Below, piece after piece: positions 51,259 through 62,663 of a stretch of 64,000 nucleotides of DNA. The position numbers and the translations under genes are program-made. Source of the DNA: Areca catechu (Eukaryota; Streptophyta; Magnoliopsida; Arecales; Arecaceae); the NCBI GenBank assembly GCA_021397845.1, contig JAHSVC010000030.1, forward strand, positions 806,001 to 870,000, read 5' to 3'. A model generated the notes under the pieces. That model had not been told where the DNA came from. It saw only the letters and a list, made by a program, of their open reading frames with translations, and did not search any database. The number at the start of each line of letters is the position of its first letter. Positions within the stretch are counted from its first letter, which is position 1.

Positions 51259-52266
51259 TTATAATAGCTTTGATGTGGCAGATTTTGTCATGATCTCAGG
51301 CATCCAATGGTGATCAACGACCTAGCAAATTTTGAGGAGTCAATGCCTAACTTTAATTGGATTCTTCTCCTATTTGGGATGGGATTCCTCCTTATTTTCC
51401 CCTACTTAAAGAGAGGCACAAGGATGGCTAAAAACAAGCAAGCAGTAGCTACTACTCTTTTATTTTTCTTTTTATTTTAGTCATGTAAGGGGCTTCAAGA
51501 AGAGAAAGGTCGGTAGCAGGAGTTGTTCTTCCTCATCTTCTTCCTGAGAAGATGAAGCTTGTAGACGCCATGCATGACTAATCTTCAAGTCTCCAAGGGA
51601 GTAGAGGAGGTTCTCTAATATTTTGTGTTTTAGTTTTTTTCTCACGTAATTAGATATTGATTGTAATGATCCTGTTCTTCATGAATAAAATCTTTTTTTC
51701 ATTACTTCAAGTTTTGTGCATCTTGTTTGAACTATAATTTAGATTTTTGAATAGTCTATGACTATATAGAAATGAATTATATCTAAGAATATGATTCATG
51801 CTCAAGAGATAGATAATGCTTGAAATCTAATTATAGGATATTTAAATTATTTCTATGATATGAGTCTTTAAATAGCCTATGACTATGTAGGAACAAATCA
51901 AGGTACTATGATCTATATCCAGCAAGATAGATTATGCTCGGAATATCAATCATACTTTTACTAATTACATAATAAAGAACTAATTTAGATTTATTAAAAA
52001 TTGAATCAAAATCCTAAGACATCTATCTTATATTATTTAATCTCCTTCTTGTAAGTTGCTACTTTAATTTAATTAAAATTCTCATTTCCTTTCAATTTTA
52101 GTTTCAATCATATTCCACTTTCTCTTAGCTTTTGAAATTTAATTAAAACTCTAAATAAAAATTTAAAAGTGAACATAACCCATTGATCCTTGTGGATACG
52201 ATCCTAATTCACCCTATCTATATAGTTTGAGTTGGTTATTATTTTGACTACCTATGATAGTGATCA
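51259..52266 (+). repeat. Left LTR (partial) of gypsy-like element without recognisable genes
   Basis: Matches 56,531-57,534: TCATGATCTCAGGCATC, GGGATGGGATTCC, GAGGCACAAGGAT, AAACAAGCAAGCA, TTTTAGTCATGTAAGGGGCT and GTTTGAACTATAATTTA. It ends at GATCA before a decayed primer site. The first ~550 bp present in the right LTR are missing here. CTACTTAAAGAG (51,403 on) may be the TATA-like box. Confidence 0.82.
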
Positions 52267-52291
52267 ATTTTTGCACTATCATCGAGGATTA
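52267..52291 (+). other. Decayed primer-binding site (GGCGCC-type)
   Basis: TTTTTGCACTATCATCGAGG aligns with the gypsy/Athila-type TTTTTGGCGCCGTTGTCGGG, with mainly transition differences after a one-base gap. Position and spacing fit. Confidence 0.5.
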
Positions 52292-55200
52292 TTGGCATAA
52301 TTAGTTCATAAGAAATTACTTAATTAAAAATTAATTAATTTTTTTAAAAATAATATAATATATTAAGATATTTTTAGAGACTTAAAATATTAAACTAACT
52401 TGTTTTGATACCCTATTTGCATTGCATTGCATCTTCATAAGCTATCTTAAGGGCAAAATCCTAAACAACATAAGGTAAGGATTTGATCACACTACATTGG
52501 CCCACAAACCATCACCCTTCATTTGCATAAACCCAAGCCTTTAATATAAAATTATTTTAACATTGACCCCTAAGGATTTTCAAGCTCACTAGGATAAGAA
52601 ATCCTAAGAGTTGGATTAAGTTAGGGTTAATCAGTTACTATAGTATCTAGGTAAGTGATTCACGGACAGATCCTGAAGAAAGTGGGTACTTAGTTGGGTC
52701 TATTTTGCTGACCTAGTCAATTTAATAGTGTCTAAGGATAGTGACAAGGGACCCTCATCGACCTTATACTTACCTAGCCAATTGATTAGTTAGCCTCTGA
52801 CTTGGAGGGCTTAAAGGCAACCTTGGAATAGTTAGGAGCTATCTAGGATTAGGTTAACCCTAGAACAGAGAGTCTACTTTGTGCTAACTTGATTGTAATT
52901 AACACAAACCTTAACTAATTCTTCTCTCTCTTAGCTTTAGAACTCCTTAGGTTTGCATCTATAGAACTCTTCTCTCTCCTTCTTCTTTCTTTGTTTCCCC
53001 TCTCCTCTACAATATATATATATATATATATTAAAAAAATTAAGAGGATTGCTCAAATCTAAGACCCTTGATTATATATCTAGATAATCAAAACAATATG
53101 ATAAAATAGAGTAGTGCTAGAAACATGGATCTCAATAATAGATTGAAATGAGTTATCTTATAAATTAGATCGCCTAACCTATAAATTAGCTAACAGATAC
53201 TCTTCCTCTCCATCTTTTCTTCTTACACAACAAATTTGCTCAATATGTTCGAGCCCCACTTACTTTGTGAGTGAATACCCGGTCGCATACCAATTTCCTG
53301 AGTTTATGTATGAGCAAGTCTATAAAGATCAAATCTAAATGACCTACATACCAGGAAATAACCCACACTTTAATGTTTACAATTCAAGTTAGGGAGCTCA
53401 ACTAGATTTTTCATAAAAACCATACCCAGTGGTTACCCCAGTAACACAAGGGTCTACATTTATAGACATGCCTTACTATAATATGCCCTATCTATGATAT
53501 TAACCTTCTTTAACTACCTATAGTCCATCATTTGAAAAGAAGGTTTTGCAAATACTAGACAAGATAGAATGCACTGATCAAATCCTTCAATCTTTTATGC
53601 AAGCCCCTAAAAACTATAGATTCAAACTAATCAAGTATTAATCCCATTAATTAAGGAGGAAGAAGAGCTGCCTAGTCAGCTAGAGAGTAATCCAGAGGGA
53701 CAATACCAAGCTTAAAGTTTTGATTACCCTCTAATTTTTTCTAAACAATCAATTAGAACTCTTGGAAATGAACTGGTCATAGAGCAACCATGCATAACTA
53801 AGATTAAAATAGATAATTCGACTAAGATAAAAATATATAAAGAAATTAGACTAGAGGGACGAACCAATTCCATCATCACCCTACTTATCTATGGCCTTTT
53901 TTCAAGTACCTTAGGATCATCCATCCTTTTTAATGGGAAGAGAGGACCAATAAATGAAATAATGGAATTAGTTGAGACTTCCCAAGAACCATAAATAAAT
54001 AACATATTAAGGGAAGCTACACCTCCAATTCACCTCCAGCATTCATTAGGTCTTTGTCTAACTCATTTTGGGATGGATGATTTTAGTATAAATAGATATA
54101 GTACAGAAGTAAATAACCTACCTTTTCAAAACTACCACACTTTGGATCAAAAAATATAATCTATCACCTAGCCCTCCAATATCTCCATTATTAGAATCAC
54201 CACCTATTTTAGAGATGAAGCCACTTCCTGACACACCCACTAACACCCTACTAAAGGTGTTCTAAAAGCAAATAAAAAACTAGCAAGTAAGATATTGCTG
54301 ATATGAGGGTTAATGATTTTAAGATTTTTAAAACTAATTTCTCTATTTTTGGTACTACTTTCAATGATTGTTTTCAAAATCTTTCTACGGTGCTAAAATG
54401 ATATATGGAGATAGGTTTAATATTCATTTGAAAAAAGTACCATGCTATAAATTGAGAAAGGATGATGTTAAGACACATCATTCCAAGAAAGGGATTGAAA
54501 TATATCCAACTTTAGTTAAAGAAATTCTCAAACTACCACCCCAAATCTTGGCCTAACAAATATAATCCCTTCCTGATCAAAATAATTATAATTTTAGATC
54601 CTGGTATAATGTGCTTGCTCAATATATTCTATTATTCTGAGCTAATCATCGTAGAATATTCTATAGATATTTTCTACCATGATGACAAGGCCTCTAATTA
54701 GCCCTATCCTTTTGAAACCATGAGGGATGCAATAAAGTTTGTTATAATTGAGACTCCCTCATAGCATCCGGCTGAAGATGTTAAACTTAGCACTTGTTGG
54801 AAGGCAACCCAATATTTTTTACTTTTTTTATATTTTTAGATCTTATGGACAAAGCTATTCTACCTTAAAGATTTGGAATAATATTTTCAAACCACCTTCA
54901 CCCATATCAATTTTAACTCCAGAGTAGCCTGATCCTAGGTGATATATCTCCTTTCTACCCTCTTTGTTTGATTTTTTCCTTCTCCATTAAGGACAATATT
55001 GATTAAGTTAGAGGAAGAATAAATAAAATTAAAAAAATTTAAAGTCCCTGAATAAATTAGCATTAAGCATTTAGGTACCTAATTATACTTAAGAATCAAG
55101 TTGAACTATGCAAATTTTTTTAAAATAAATTGATGCTCAGATTAGAAAGTTTGTAAGATATTGAAGGATAAAGAATTAAGAAAATCCAATAGAGAGTTAA

Positions 55201-55964
55201 GTCTAGAATATGATTTTTTTTTAGTACTTCTAAGTGCTCCTACCAATATCAAAGAAGAGTTTACCTCTTATGGGCTAGCATAGGGTAACTATACATTTTT
55301 TATTAAAAAAATTAAAATAAAATAATTTTTAAGTACTTCTTACTAAATAATTAGCTTCTTTGTCTAAGCAAGCATTGAAGTTTGCATCAAAAGATGAGGA
55401 GGGCAAAGAAGCTCATTGTAAAGTTAGTCTTAACTCGTAGCCTGTTTGGCTTAAGCAAGTAAGTCCAAGGGGTATTCTATACCTAGTGCCCTAAAGTCAT
55501 CAAATTTAGGAGTCATTAATTGAAAACTAGCTACATGGGTCAAACAAAAGTTTAAGGGGTTAAGACACTTCATAGTAGTATAATGTTAAAAAAAGAATAA
55601 ATTCTAAACATTGATCTCCCACCGATAATCTGGCTCTTTCATCTAAGCATTATTATTCATGTAAAAAAGTGGGCAATATAAAGATGCTTCTCTAATAAAT
55701 GAAGAATAGAAGTAATAATACATTAGCCCATATGTAGGTTAATAATTTAGAGATAAATGTAGGGGTAATTTAAAAAGTTCTAAAAAGGTTTAATATTTTC
55801 TACTTAATTTTATATTGGATAAGTATAAATACTCCATTGATGTACCTCACTCTTGCTTTACTAAATACCAATGACCTTTTTAAAAAATTACTTGATAAAA
55901 CTTAAAACTCTAAGCTAAAAGGTATCTAATTTTAAATTCTTTCTTTACTCAAGGATAGGCAAAG
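52292..55964 (+). other. Interior of gypsy-like element, no recognised genes
   Basis: AT-rich 3.7 kb. A (TA)n run lies near 53,011-53,031. The one ORF over 60 codons (54,368-54,556) has no known motif. A TTGGAAGGCAACCCAATATT block near 54,797 and AAGGACAATATTGATTAAG near 54,989 resemble the 3' parts of Athila-like or other large gypsy derivatives. Either decayed beyond recognition or a large non-autonomous derivative. Confidence 0.5.
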
Positions 55965-55980
55965 ATTAAGTTAGGGGGTA
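55965..55980 (+). other. Polypurine tract of gypsy-like element
   Basis: AAGATTAAGTTAGGGGGTA directly before TGGTAAGTTC, the right LTR start. A second similar tract at about 55,000-55,018 (TTAAGTTAGAGGAAG) may be an older or internal copy. Confidence 0.6.
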
Positions 55981-57534
55981 TGGTAAGTTCTATAAACATG
56001 TCAATAAAAGCATCAATTTATAGATCAATTAATTTTTATTCCTTAAAAATAATACTTTTATTTATCTTTAGAAGAAAAGATGATCATCAGTGCAAAGAAC
56101 AATTTGCAAATTAAAAGGACTCAAAATAGAAGTAAATCAGACTCCAAATGGATCCTGAATAAGGATCCAAAGGAGGTCCAAATCTAGCCTCAAATCTAGC
56201 CCAATTTGGATCCAAAATCAAGCCCAAAAGTTAAGTTTAATGTAGCGAATCCACCAAGGACCAGCTGCTCGGTCTATTGGGGCTGCCACAGTCCACAGAA
56301 TAGTAGCCATGCAGTCTTTCATCGCAGCACGTGTGGAGGCAAGTTCTGGGTCATTGGGTTGTGATATCCAGTGGTAGATGTGGTTTCTTGGGCATGATCT
56401 AATGGTGGAGAATAGTGTCTACTAGAGAACTAAGCAAAAGACTAATCCAAGCATATGATTGGCACCATCCGACTGTCCCAAGTCCAATCCAAGAGGTAAT
56501 CAAATAACCAGTGCTCAATCCAACATGCAATGGCCTTATAATGTGGCAGCTTTGGCATGATCTCAGGCATCTATTGGTGATCCGATGACCTAACAAATTT
56601 TGAGGAGTCAAAGCCTAGTTTCAATTGGATTCTTCTCTTGTTTGGGATGGGATTCCACCTGATTTTTCCCTATTTAAGGGGAGGCACAAGGATAGCCAGA
56701 AACAAGCAAGCATTAGCCACTACTCTTTTATTTTCTTTTTATTTTAGTCATGTAAGGGGCTTCAAGAGGAGAGAGATCAATAGTAAGGGTTGTTCTTCTT
56801 CCTCTTCCTCTCAAGAAGAAAAAGTTTGCAGATACTATGCATGGCTAATCTTCAAATCTCCACAAAGTAGAGAAGGTTCTTTAATATTTTATATTTAGTT
56901 TCTTTTTCATGTAATTATATATTAATGGTAATGATCCTATTCTTCATGAATAAATTTTTTTTTCATTACTTGAAGTTTTGTGTATCTTGTTTGAACTATA
57001 ATTTAATTTTTTGAATATTCTATAACTACATAGAGATGAGTCATGATTTAAGAATATGATTCATGCTCAACAAAATAGATTATGCTCAAAATTTAATTAT
57101 AGATTATTTAAATTATTTTTATGATAGTCTATGACTATATAGAAATATATCAAGGTACTTCAATCTGTACCCAGTGAAATAGATTATGCTTGAGATATCA
57201 ATCATCCTTTTACTAATTACATAATAAAAAACTAATTTATATTTTATTAAAAACTAAAATAAAATCTTGAGATATCTATCTTATATTACTTAATCTCCTA
57301 CTTGTTAGTGCTATTTAATTTAATTAAAATCTATTTTCTTTAATTTAGTTTCAATCATATTTTATTTTCTTTAGTATTTAATAATTTTAAATTATATTCT
57401 TAAATTAATTAAATATATAAAATATGATATATATATGTTAAGATTCTATGATATCCTATGATCTATAGATGATCCACTCTATATCTATATATTTTGAGTT
57501 GGTTATTATTTTTGACCATCCACGACAACGATCA
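55981..57534 (+). repeat. Right LTR of gypsy-like element
   Basis: From TGGTAAGTTCTATAAAC to CGACAACGATCA, 1,554 bp. Its right two thirds match the left LTR. CCCTATTTAAGGGGAGGC (56,669 on) is a likely TATA region. It is followed almost at once by the truncated Tork LTR, with no recognisable target duplication. Confidence 0.78.
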
Positions 57535-57535
57535 A

Positions 57536-57973
57536 TGTCGCACCATTCTTTCTTGGACTTCAAACCCTAGGGCACCACCATATATAAAAAGAAGAAAGAA
57601 ACCCTAGGGTGTGGGCTAATTCATCCTGTAGAGAGATCTAAAGAGCCATCACTTTATCGGAGAGAGAGGAGCCACACCATCCAGTGGAGAGAGAGGTGGA
57701 CTACATCCAGAATAGAGGGACTAAAGAGTGAGGTTCTTCTCCTTACCTTCCATCTCTTGTATTACTCCTATAAACTTTTTATGACTACATAAAAGAAAGA
57801 TATATATTTTGTGTGACCGTGGACATAGAAGAAAGAAACTAAATAATGTAAATCTTTGTGTTTTATGCTTGTGTATTTTCTATTTGTAGTTCCCTCTTCT
57901 CCAGCAATTCTTTCACATCCACTATGCATATTGCATCATAGCAACTAGTTTCAAAGAATACTTATCCATAACA
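57536..57973 (+). repeat. 5' LTR of Tork-type copia (left-truncated)
   Basis: Matches 62,220-62,663: CACCATTCTTTCTTG, CATATATAAAAA (TATA box), CCTAGGGTGTGGG, GAGAGAGGAGCCACACCATC and the end TATCCATAACA. The first ~190 bp of the LTR are missing. Confidence 0.85.
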
Positions 57974-57988
57974 ACTAGTATCAAAGCC
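57974..57988 (+). other. Primer-binding site of Tork element
   Basis: ACTAGTATCAAAGCC, i.e. TGGTATCAGAGCC with two G-to-A changes, starting at the base after the LTR. Confidence 0.85.
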
Positions 57989-58010
57989 CCCAAGTTTGAG
58001 GGGAAGAGTG

Positions 58011-58850
58011 GGAGTGATGGCAATAGAAGAAGGGAAGGTGAAATTGATAGGTTTGATGGGGAGGACTTTGATTTCTAGGAGTGATGGCAATAGAAAAAGG
58101 GAAGGTGAAAATTGATAGGTTTGATGGGAAGGACTTTGATTTCTAAAAGATACAGATTGAAGATTATCTATACTAGAGAAGCTTCATGTATCTCTTGAAG
58201 GTAAGAAACCTACAAAGATGTCACAAAAAGATTAGAATTTGTTAAATCGTTAGGCGTTAAGAGTTATTTGATTAATGTTGGCCAGAAACATTGCCCTTCA
58301 ATATCCTAAAGGAGAAGATGATAGTGGATTTGATGAAGGCATTGTCAAATATGTATGAAAAGCCCTCAATCTCCAATAAGGTATATTTGATGCACTGCTT
58401 GTTTAATTTGAAGATGAATAAAGGTTCCTTGGTTATAGATTATATCAATGAGTTTAACTTGACTACTAATCAATTAAGTTTTATGAAAATCAATTTTGAG
58501 GATGAAGTTCATGCCTTGATCATTTTATCTTCTTTATTTGAGAGTTGGTGTGCTACTATGACTGGTATAAGTAGTTCTTGTTGTTCAAATAAGTTGAAGT
58601 TTCAGGAGGTTTGAAATCTGATTCTCAGTGAAGATATTAGAAGAAAAGTGTCTAAAGTAAACTCTAGCTTTATCCTAGTCGCACATGAAGGAAGAGGAAG
58701 AACTACATAGTGTAGTGAAAGCTGTAGTAGATCTAAGTCCAAGTCAAGCCAGTTAAGACCAAAGGATGCTGGCTGTAGGAACAATGGCAAGAAGGGTCAC
58801 ACTAGGAAGAATTGTTGCTCTAGAAAAAGGAATCAGTAAAAAGGCCAGAA
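58011..58850 (+). pseudogene. Tork-type copia gag
   Basis: The start codon region is duplicated: 58,011-58,077 repeats at 58,078-58,145. The second copy is in the coding frame (KVKIDRFDGKDFDF). Then comes a 107-codon open stretch (58,291-58,614) with VDLMKALSNMYEKPSISNKV, LKMNKGSLVIDYINEFNLTT and HALIILSSLFESW, the UBN2-type gag core. The zinc knuckle reads CRNNGKKGHTRKNC (58,765-58,806), in which the second Cys is Asn. Stops at 58,075, 58,144, 58,171 and 58,612 disable it. Confidence 0.87.
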
Positions 58851-60300
58851 TGAGGAATCCATGAATGCAACTACAAAAGAAGCCAATGATGCCCTAATTC
58901 TTAGTGTGGACAATTCCATAAAGTCATGGGTTTTAGATCCTGGAGCTTCTTTTCATTCTACCTCATAAAAGGAATATATGCTAAATTACATTGCTAGAAA
59001 TTTGGAAAGGTTCACATAGTTGATGATGAACCTTTGGACATTGTGGAGAAGGTTGATGTTCATATCAAATGTTGAATTAGTCGATGTAGAAGCTAAAAAA
59101 TGTTAGACATATTTTAGGTTTGAAGAAAAATTTAATCTCTATTTAGTAGCTAGACGATGAAGGGTATGTCATTACATTTGTAGGTGGTTTATGGAAGATC
59201 GCCAAAGATGCTATGGTGATAGCACAAGGGAATAAGATGAGTACTCTCTACATGACTAGTTATATCAAAGATATAATGGCATAAGCAAAGGCAAACACAA
59301 GTCCTTGGCATTACAGACTAGGACATATGAGTGAGAAAGGCATATAGGTGATGGTGAACAAGGGCAAGCTTTGAAATATGTTGATGCTAGTCTTTGTGAG
59401 GATTACATATTTGGGAAGCAAAAGAAAGTCAGTTTCTCAAAGGTTAGAAGAACACCAAAGGCAAGAAAGCTAGAGCTTATGCATACATATGTGTGGGGTC
59501 CTTCTACGGTTGCATATATTGAAGGCTCACCATATTATGTCACTTTCATTGATGATCCCACCAGAAAGGTGTGGATTTACTTCTTGAAAAACAAATTTGA
59601 TGTTTTACTACTTTTAAGAAGTGGAAAAACTTAGTGAAGAATAAGTCTGGTGCAAAAATAAAATGTTTGAGATCTAGTAATGGTGGTATGATAGTAGTGA
59701 ATTCCAGGAGTTTTGCACAATAAATGAAATCAGAATGGAGAAGACAATTTCGAGTACACCTTAACAAAATAGTGTGGCTGAGAGCATAAATAAAACCTTA
59801 AATGAGAGAGCTAATAGCATTAGGATTCATGCTGGTTTGCCCAAGATATTTTGGGCTGAGACATTGAACACCCTAGTTTACTTGATAAATAGAAGTCCAT
59901 CAGTCCCCCTAGGTTGCAAGTTGCCAGAAGAAGAATGGACAGTGAAAGCAATGAATTTGTCACATCTAAAGGTCTTTAGTTGTATCTCCTATGTGCATAT
60001 CAATGTAAAAAAGAGACAAGCCATATGCAAAGTCCAAGAAGGGTTTTTCATTGGGTATGGTATTGATAAGTTCTACAAGTTCTGGGATGAGCAAGATAAG
60101 AAAGTCATCAGAAGCAAGGATATAATATTCAATGAAAGAACTCTCTATAAGGACAAGAATGTTTTTGATTTTGATAGTACAAGGGAGCTAATCAAGGAGA
60201 ATGAGCAAGTGGTGTTGGAAGAGATCACAGAGAAAGATGTTGCTAAGAGGGTTCAAAAAAATCATGAAAATGTTGTGGCATAACCTCACTAAGCACACCT
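58851..60300 (+). pseudogene. Tork-type copia protease and integrase
   Basis: Protease: KSWVLDPGASFHSTS (58,923-58,967), with DPG instead of DSG. Pre-integrase: SPWHYRLGHMSEKG (59,302 on). Integrase: KLELMHTYVWGPSTVAYIEG (59,470-59,530), where the catalytic Asp of HTDVWGP is Tyr, then YYVTFIDDPTRKVWIYFLKN; after shifts LRSSNGGM and, from 59,774, AESINKTLNERANSIRIHAG, FWAETLNTLVYLINRSPSVP, HLKVFSCISYVHINVKKRQA and KFWDEQDKKVIRSKDIIFNE, open for 169 codons. Both enzymes have lost catalytic residues. Confidence 0.9.
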
Positions 60301-61380
60301 TAACTAGGAGATCTACAAAAATCTCAAGATCCCCTGCAAGGTATTCATCTTCTTTGTACTATCTAGTGTTGACAGATGGTGGTGAATCCAAATGATATGA
60401 AGAAGTTATGCAAAGTGAAGATTTGGTGAAGTGGGAGCTAGCCATGAAGGATGAGATGCAATCTTTGAAGAAAAAATAGACTTGGGAGCTAAGTACACTA
60501 CTAGAAGGCAAGAAAGCGTTACACAACAAATGGGTTTATAAATTAAAGAGGAATATGATGGCAACAAAGGTACAAGGCAAGGCTGGTTATAAAAAGCTTC
60601 CAACAAAAAAAAGGTATTAATTATGCTAAAATTTTCTCTCCTGTTGTTAAGCTCTCAATAATTAAAGCAATCTAAGTATAGTAGTAACTAAAAATTTATA
60701 CTTATAACAGTTGGATGTTACTATTGCTTTTCATATGGTGAGGTGGATGAGGATATTTACATACGCAACCTATTGGTTTTATAGCTCCTTGCAAGGAGAA
60801 TCTTGTGTGCAAGCTAAAAAAGACCTTGTATGGCTTAAATAAGCTTCCAGATGTGGTACAAGAAGTTTGATATTCATATCTAATAATAGTTTTGCAAGGT
60901 GTCAAAAAAATCATTACTATTATTTCAAGGTACTTCATAGTAGTTTTATTATCTTACTTTTGTATGTTGATGATATGCTTATAACTTGATCGAACATGTG
61001 AGAGATTGAAAGATGAGGAAGGAACTATCAAGAGAGTTTGTAATGAAAGATATAGGCACAACAAAATAGATACATAGATTAAGGATAAAAAGAGATATGA
61101 TGGCTGGTATATTGAAGCTTTCTTAAGCTAGTTACATTGAAAACGTGCTAGACAGATTCAATATGTTAGATGTAAAGTCTGTAAAGACACCTTTGGCTAT
61201 CCACTTTAAACTTTTGAAAGAGCAATCATCCAAGAATGATGATGAGTTGAAGAGAATATCAAAGGTTCCTTACACTTTAGCTACAGGTAGCTTAATGTAT
61301 ATAATAGTATGCACTAGACCTTATGTTACACGTGCAACGGGAGCTATGAGCAGATACATGACAAATTTGGGTGAAACAAC
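60301..61380 (+). pseudogene. Tork-type copia reverse transcriptase
   Basis: RT start KWELAMKDEMQSLKKK (60,430 on), ALHNKWVYKLKRN (60,512 on), LDVTIAFHM (60,711 on, the DV(K)TAF motif), the catalytic YVDDML at 60,964-60,981, then AGILKLSQASYIENVLDRFN in remnants and, from 61,145, MLDVKSVKTPLAIHFKLLKE and VPYTLATGSLMYIIVCTRPY. Frames change repeatedly. Confidence 0.87.
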
Positions 61381-61870
61381 ATTAGGGAGCTATCAAATGA
61401 ATCCTTAGATATATGAAAGGTACCAAGGATGTTGGCTTATATTTAACGAGGGGTAGTCAAACACTACAAGATTTTGTAGATGCTGATTTGGGTAGTGATG
61501 TTGATACTAGAAGGAGCACCATCGAATATGTTTACACCATTGATAAGATAATAGTGAGCTGGGTTTCATAGTTGCAAAAGATTGTTGCTTTTTTATTATG
61601 AGGCAGAGTATGTTGTCATTATAAAAGCCAACAAAGAGATGATTTGATTGCAAAATCTTCTAAAAGAATTGAGCAGAGTTACAATATATTATTTTGTGAT
61701 AGTTAGAGTATTTTCTATCTTACCAAAAATTTAATGTTTTATGCCAAGATGAAGTATATATATAGCTAAGATATCACTTCATAAGGGTATTGCTTGAAGA
61801 TAGAGGTTGATCACTTAAGAAGATTCAGGATTCAAATAATTCAGTCAATATGTTGATAAAAGTAGTTACT
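61381..61870 (+). pseudogene. Tork-type copia RNase H
   Basis: ILRYMKGTKDVGLYLTRGSQ (61,403-61,460), FVDADLGSDVDTRRSTIEYV with catalytic Asp, IIVSWVS then stops, and a decayed tail with AKMKYIYS-like sequence near 61,745. The order matches copia RNase H. It is inactive. Confidence 0.82.
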
Positions 61871-62017
61871 ATAGAGAAGTTGAGGCTATGCATGGTCTCA
61901 ATTGGCCCCCAAACTTGATTGAATAGAGGCACCACATAGAGTACAAATTTATGTTATGAGAGACTATTTTTTCTTTTTTTCTTTTAGATGGATGCTTGTT
62001 TGGATGTCTAAGTCTCC

Positions 62018-62029
62018 AAGTGGGAGAGT
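62018..62029 (+). other. Polypurine tract of Tork element
   Basis: AAGTGGGAGAGT immediately before the 3' LTR start (TGCTAAGTGG). Confidence 0.85.
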
Positions 62030-62663
62030 TGCTAAGTGGTGGAGCATGATCCTTTCCCTTGACCACATTTGATCAAGACCCAAGAGAAGACTTATGGCTG
62101 AACCAAAACCTTAAGGAAGCAGGGGTGCCGCACTATATCCAAACCCTATAGGAGCTAAGGCACTGCACTAAGACCAAAAGAGGAAAGAAGTAAGGCAACC
62201 TCAAAAGAGGAAAGAAGTGGGGTGCCACACCATTCTTTCTTGTGCTTCAAAACCCTAGGGCACTGCCATATATAAAAGGAAGAAAAAAAATCCTAGGGTG
62301 TAGGTTGATTCATCCTATAGAGAGATCCTCGTCGCTTCATCTAGAATAGAGAGAGGAGTCGCACCATCCAATAGAGAGAGAGGTGCACTACATCCAAAAG
62401 AGATATAATAGAGAGAGGTTCTTATTCTTGTCTTCCATCTCTTGTATTACTCCTGTTAACTTCCAATGATTACATAAAAGAAAGATATATATCATTTGTG
62501 GCCATGGACATAAAGGCAAGAGACTTCTAACCACATAAATCTGTGTTGTTGTGCTTGTGTGTTTGCTATTTGCAATTCCCTGCTTCTTCTCCTATGATTC
62601 TTGCATATCTGCTGCACATATCGCTCCATAACAACTAGTTTTAGGGCATGCTTGTCCATAACA
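62030..62663 (+). repeat. 3' LTR of Tork-type copia (complete)
   Basis: From TGCTAAGTGGTGGAGC to TGTCCATAACA, 634 bp. TATA box CATATATAAAAGG at 62,265-62,277. An internal near-duplication GAAAGAAGTAAGGC/GAAAGAAGTGGGGTGCC lies at 62,183-62,230. It is followed directly by Tat element G. Confidence 0.87.

Noticed and set aside
54368..54556. 62-codon ORF in the gypsy-like element
   Set aside because: Only modest length in AT-rich DNA, no motif, no supporting neighbour frame.
51259..62663. Tork and gypsy-like elements as one composite insertion with a shared target duplication
   Set aside because: The Tork 5' LTR is truncated at its left edge and no matching 5-bp repeats are visible at 57,535 and 62,664.
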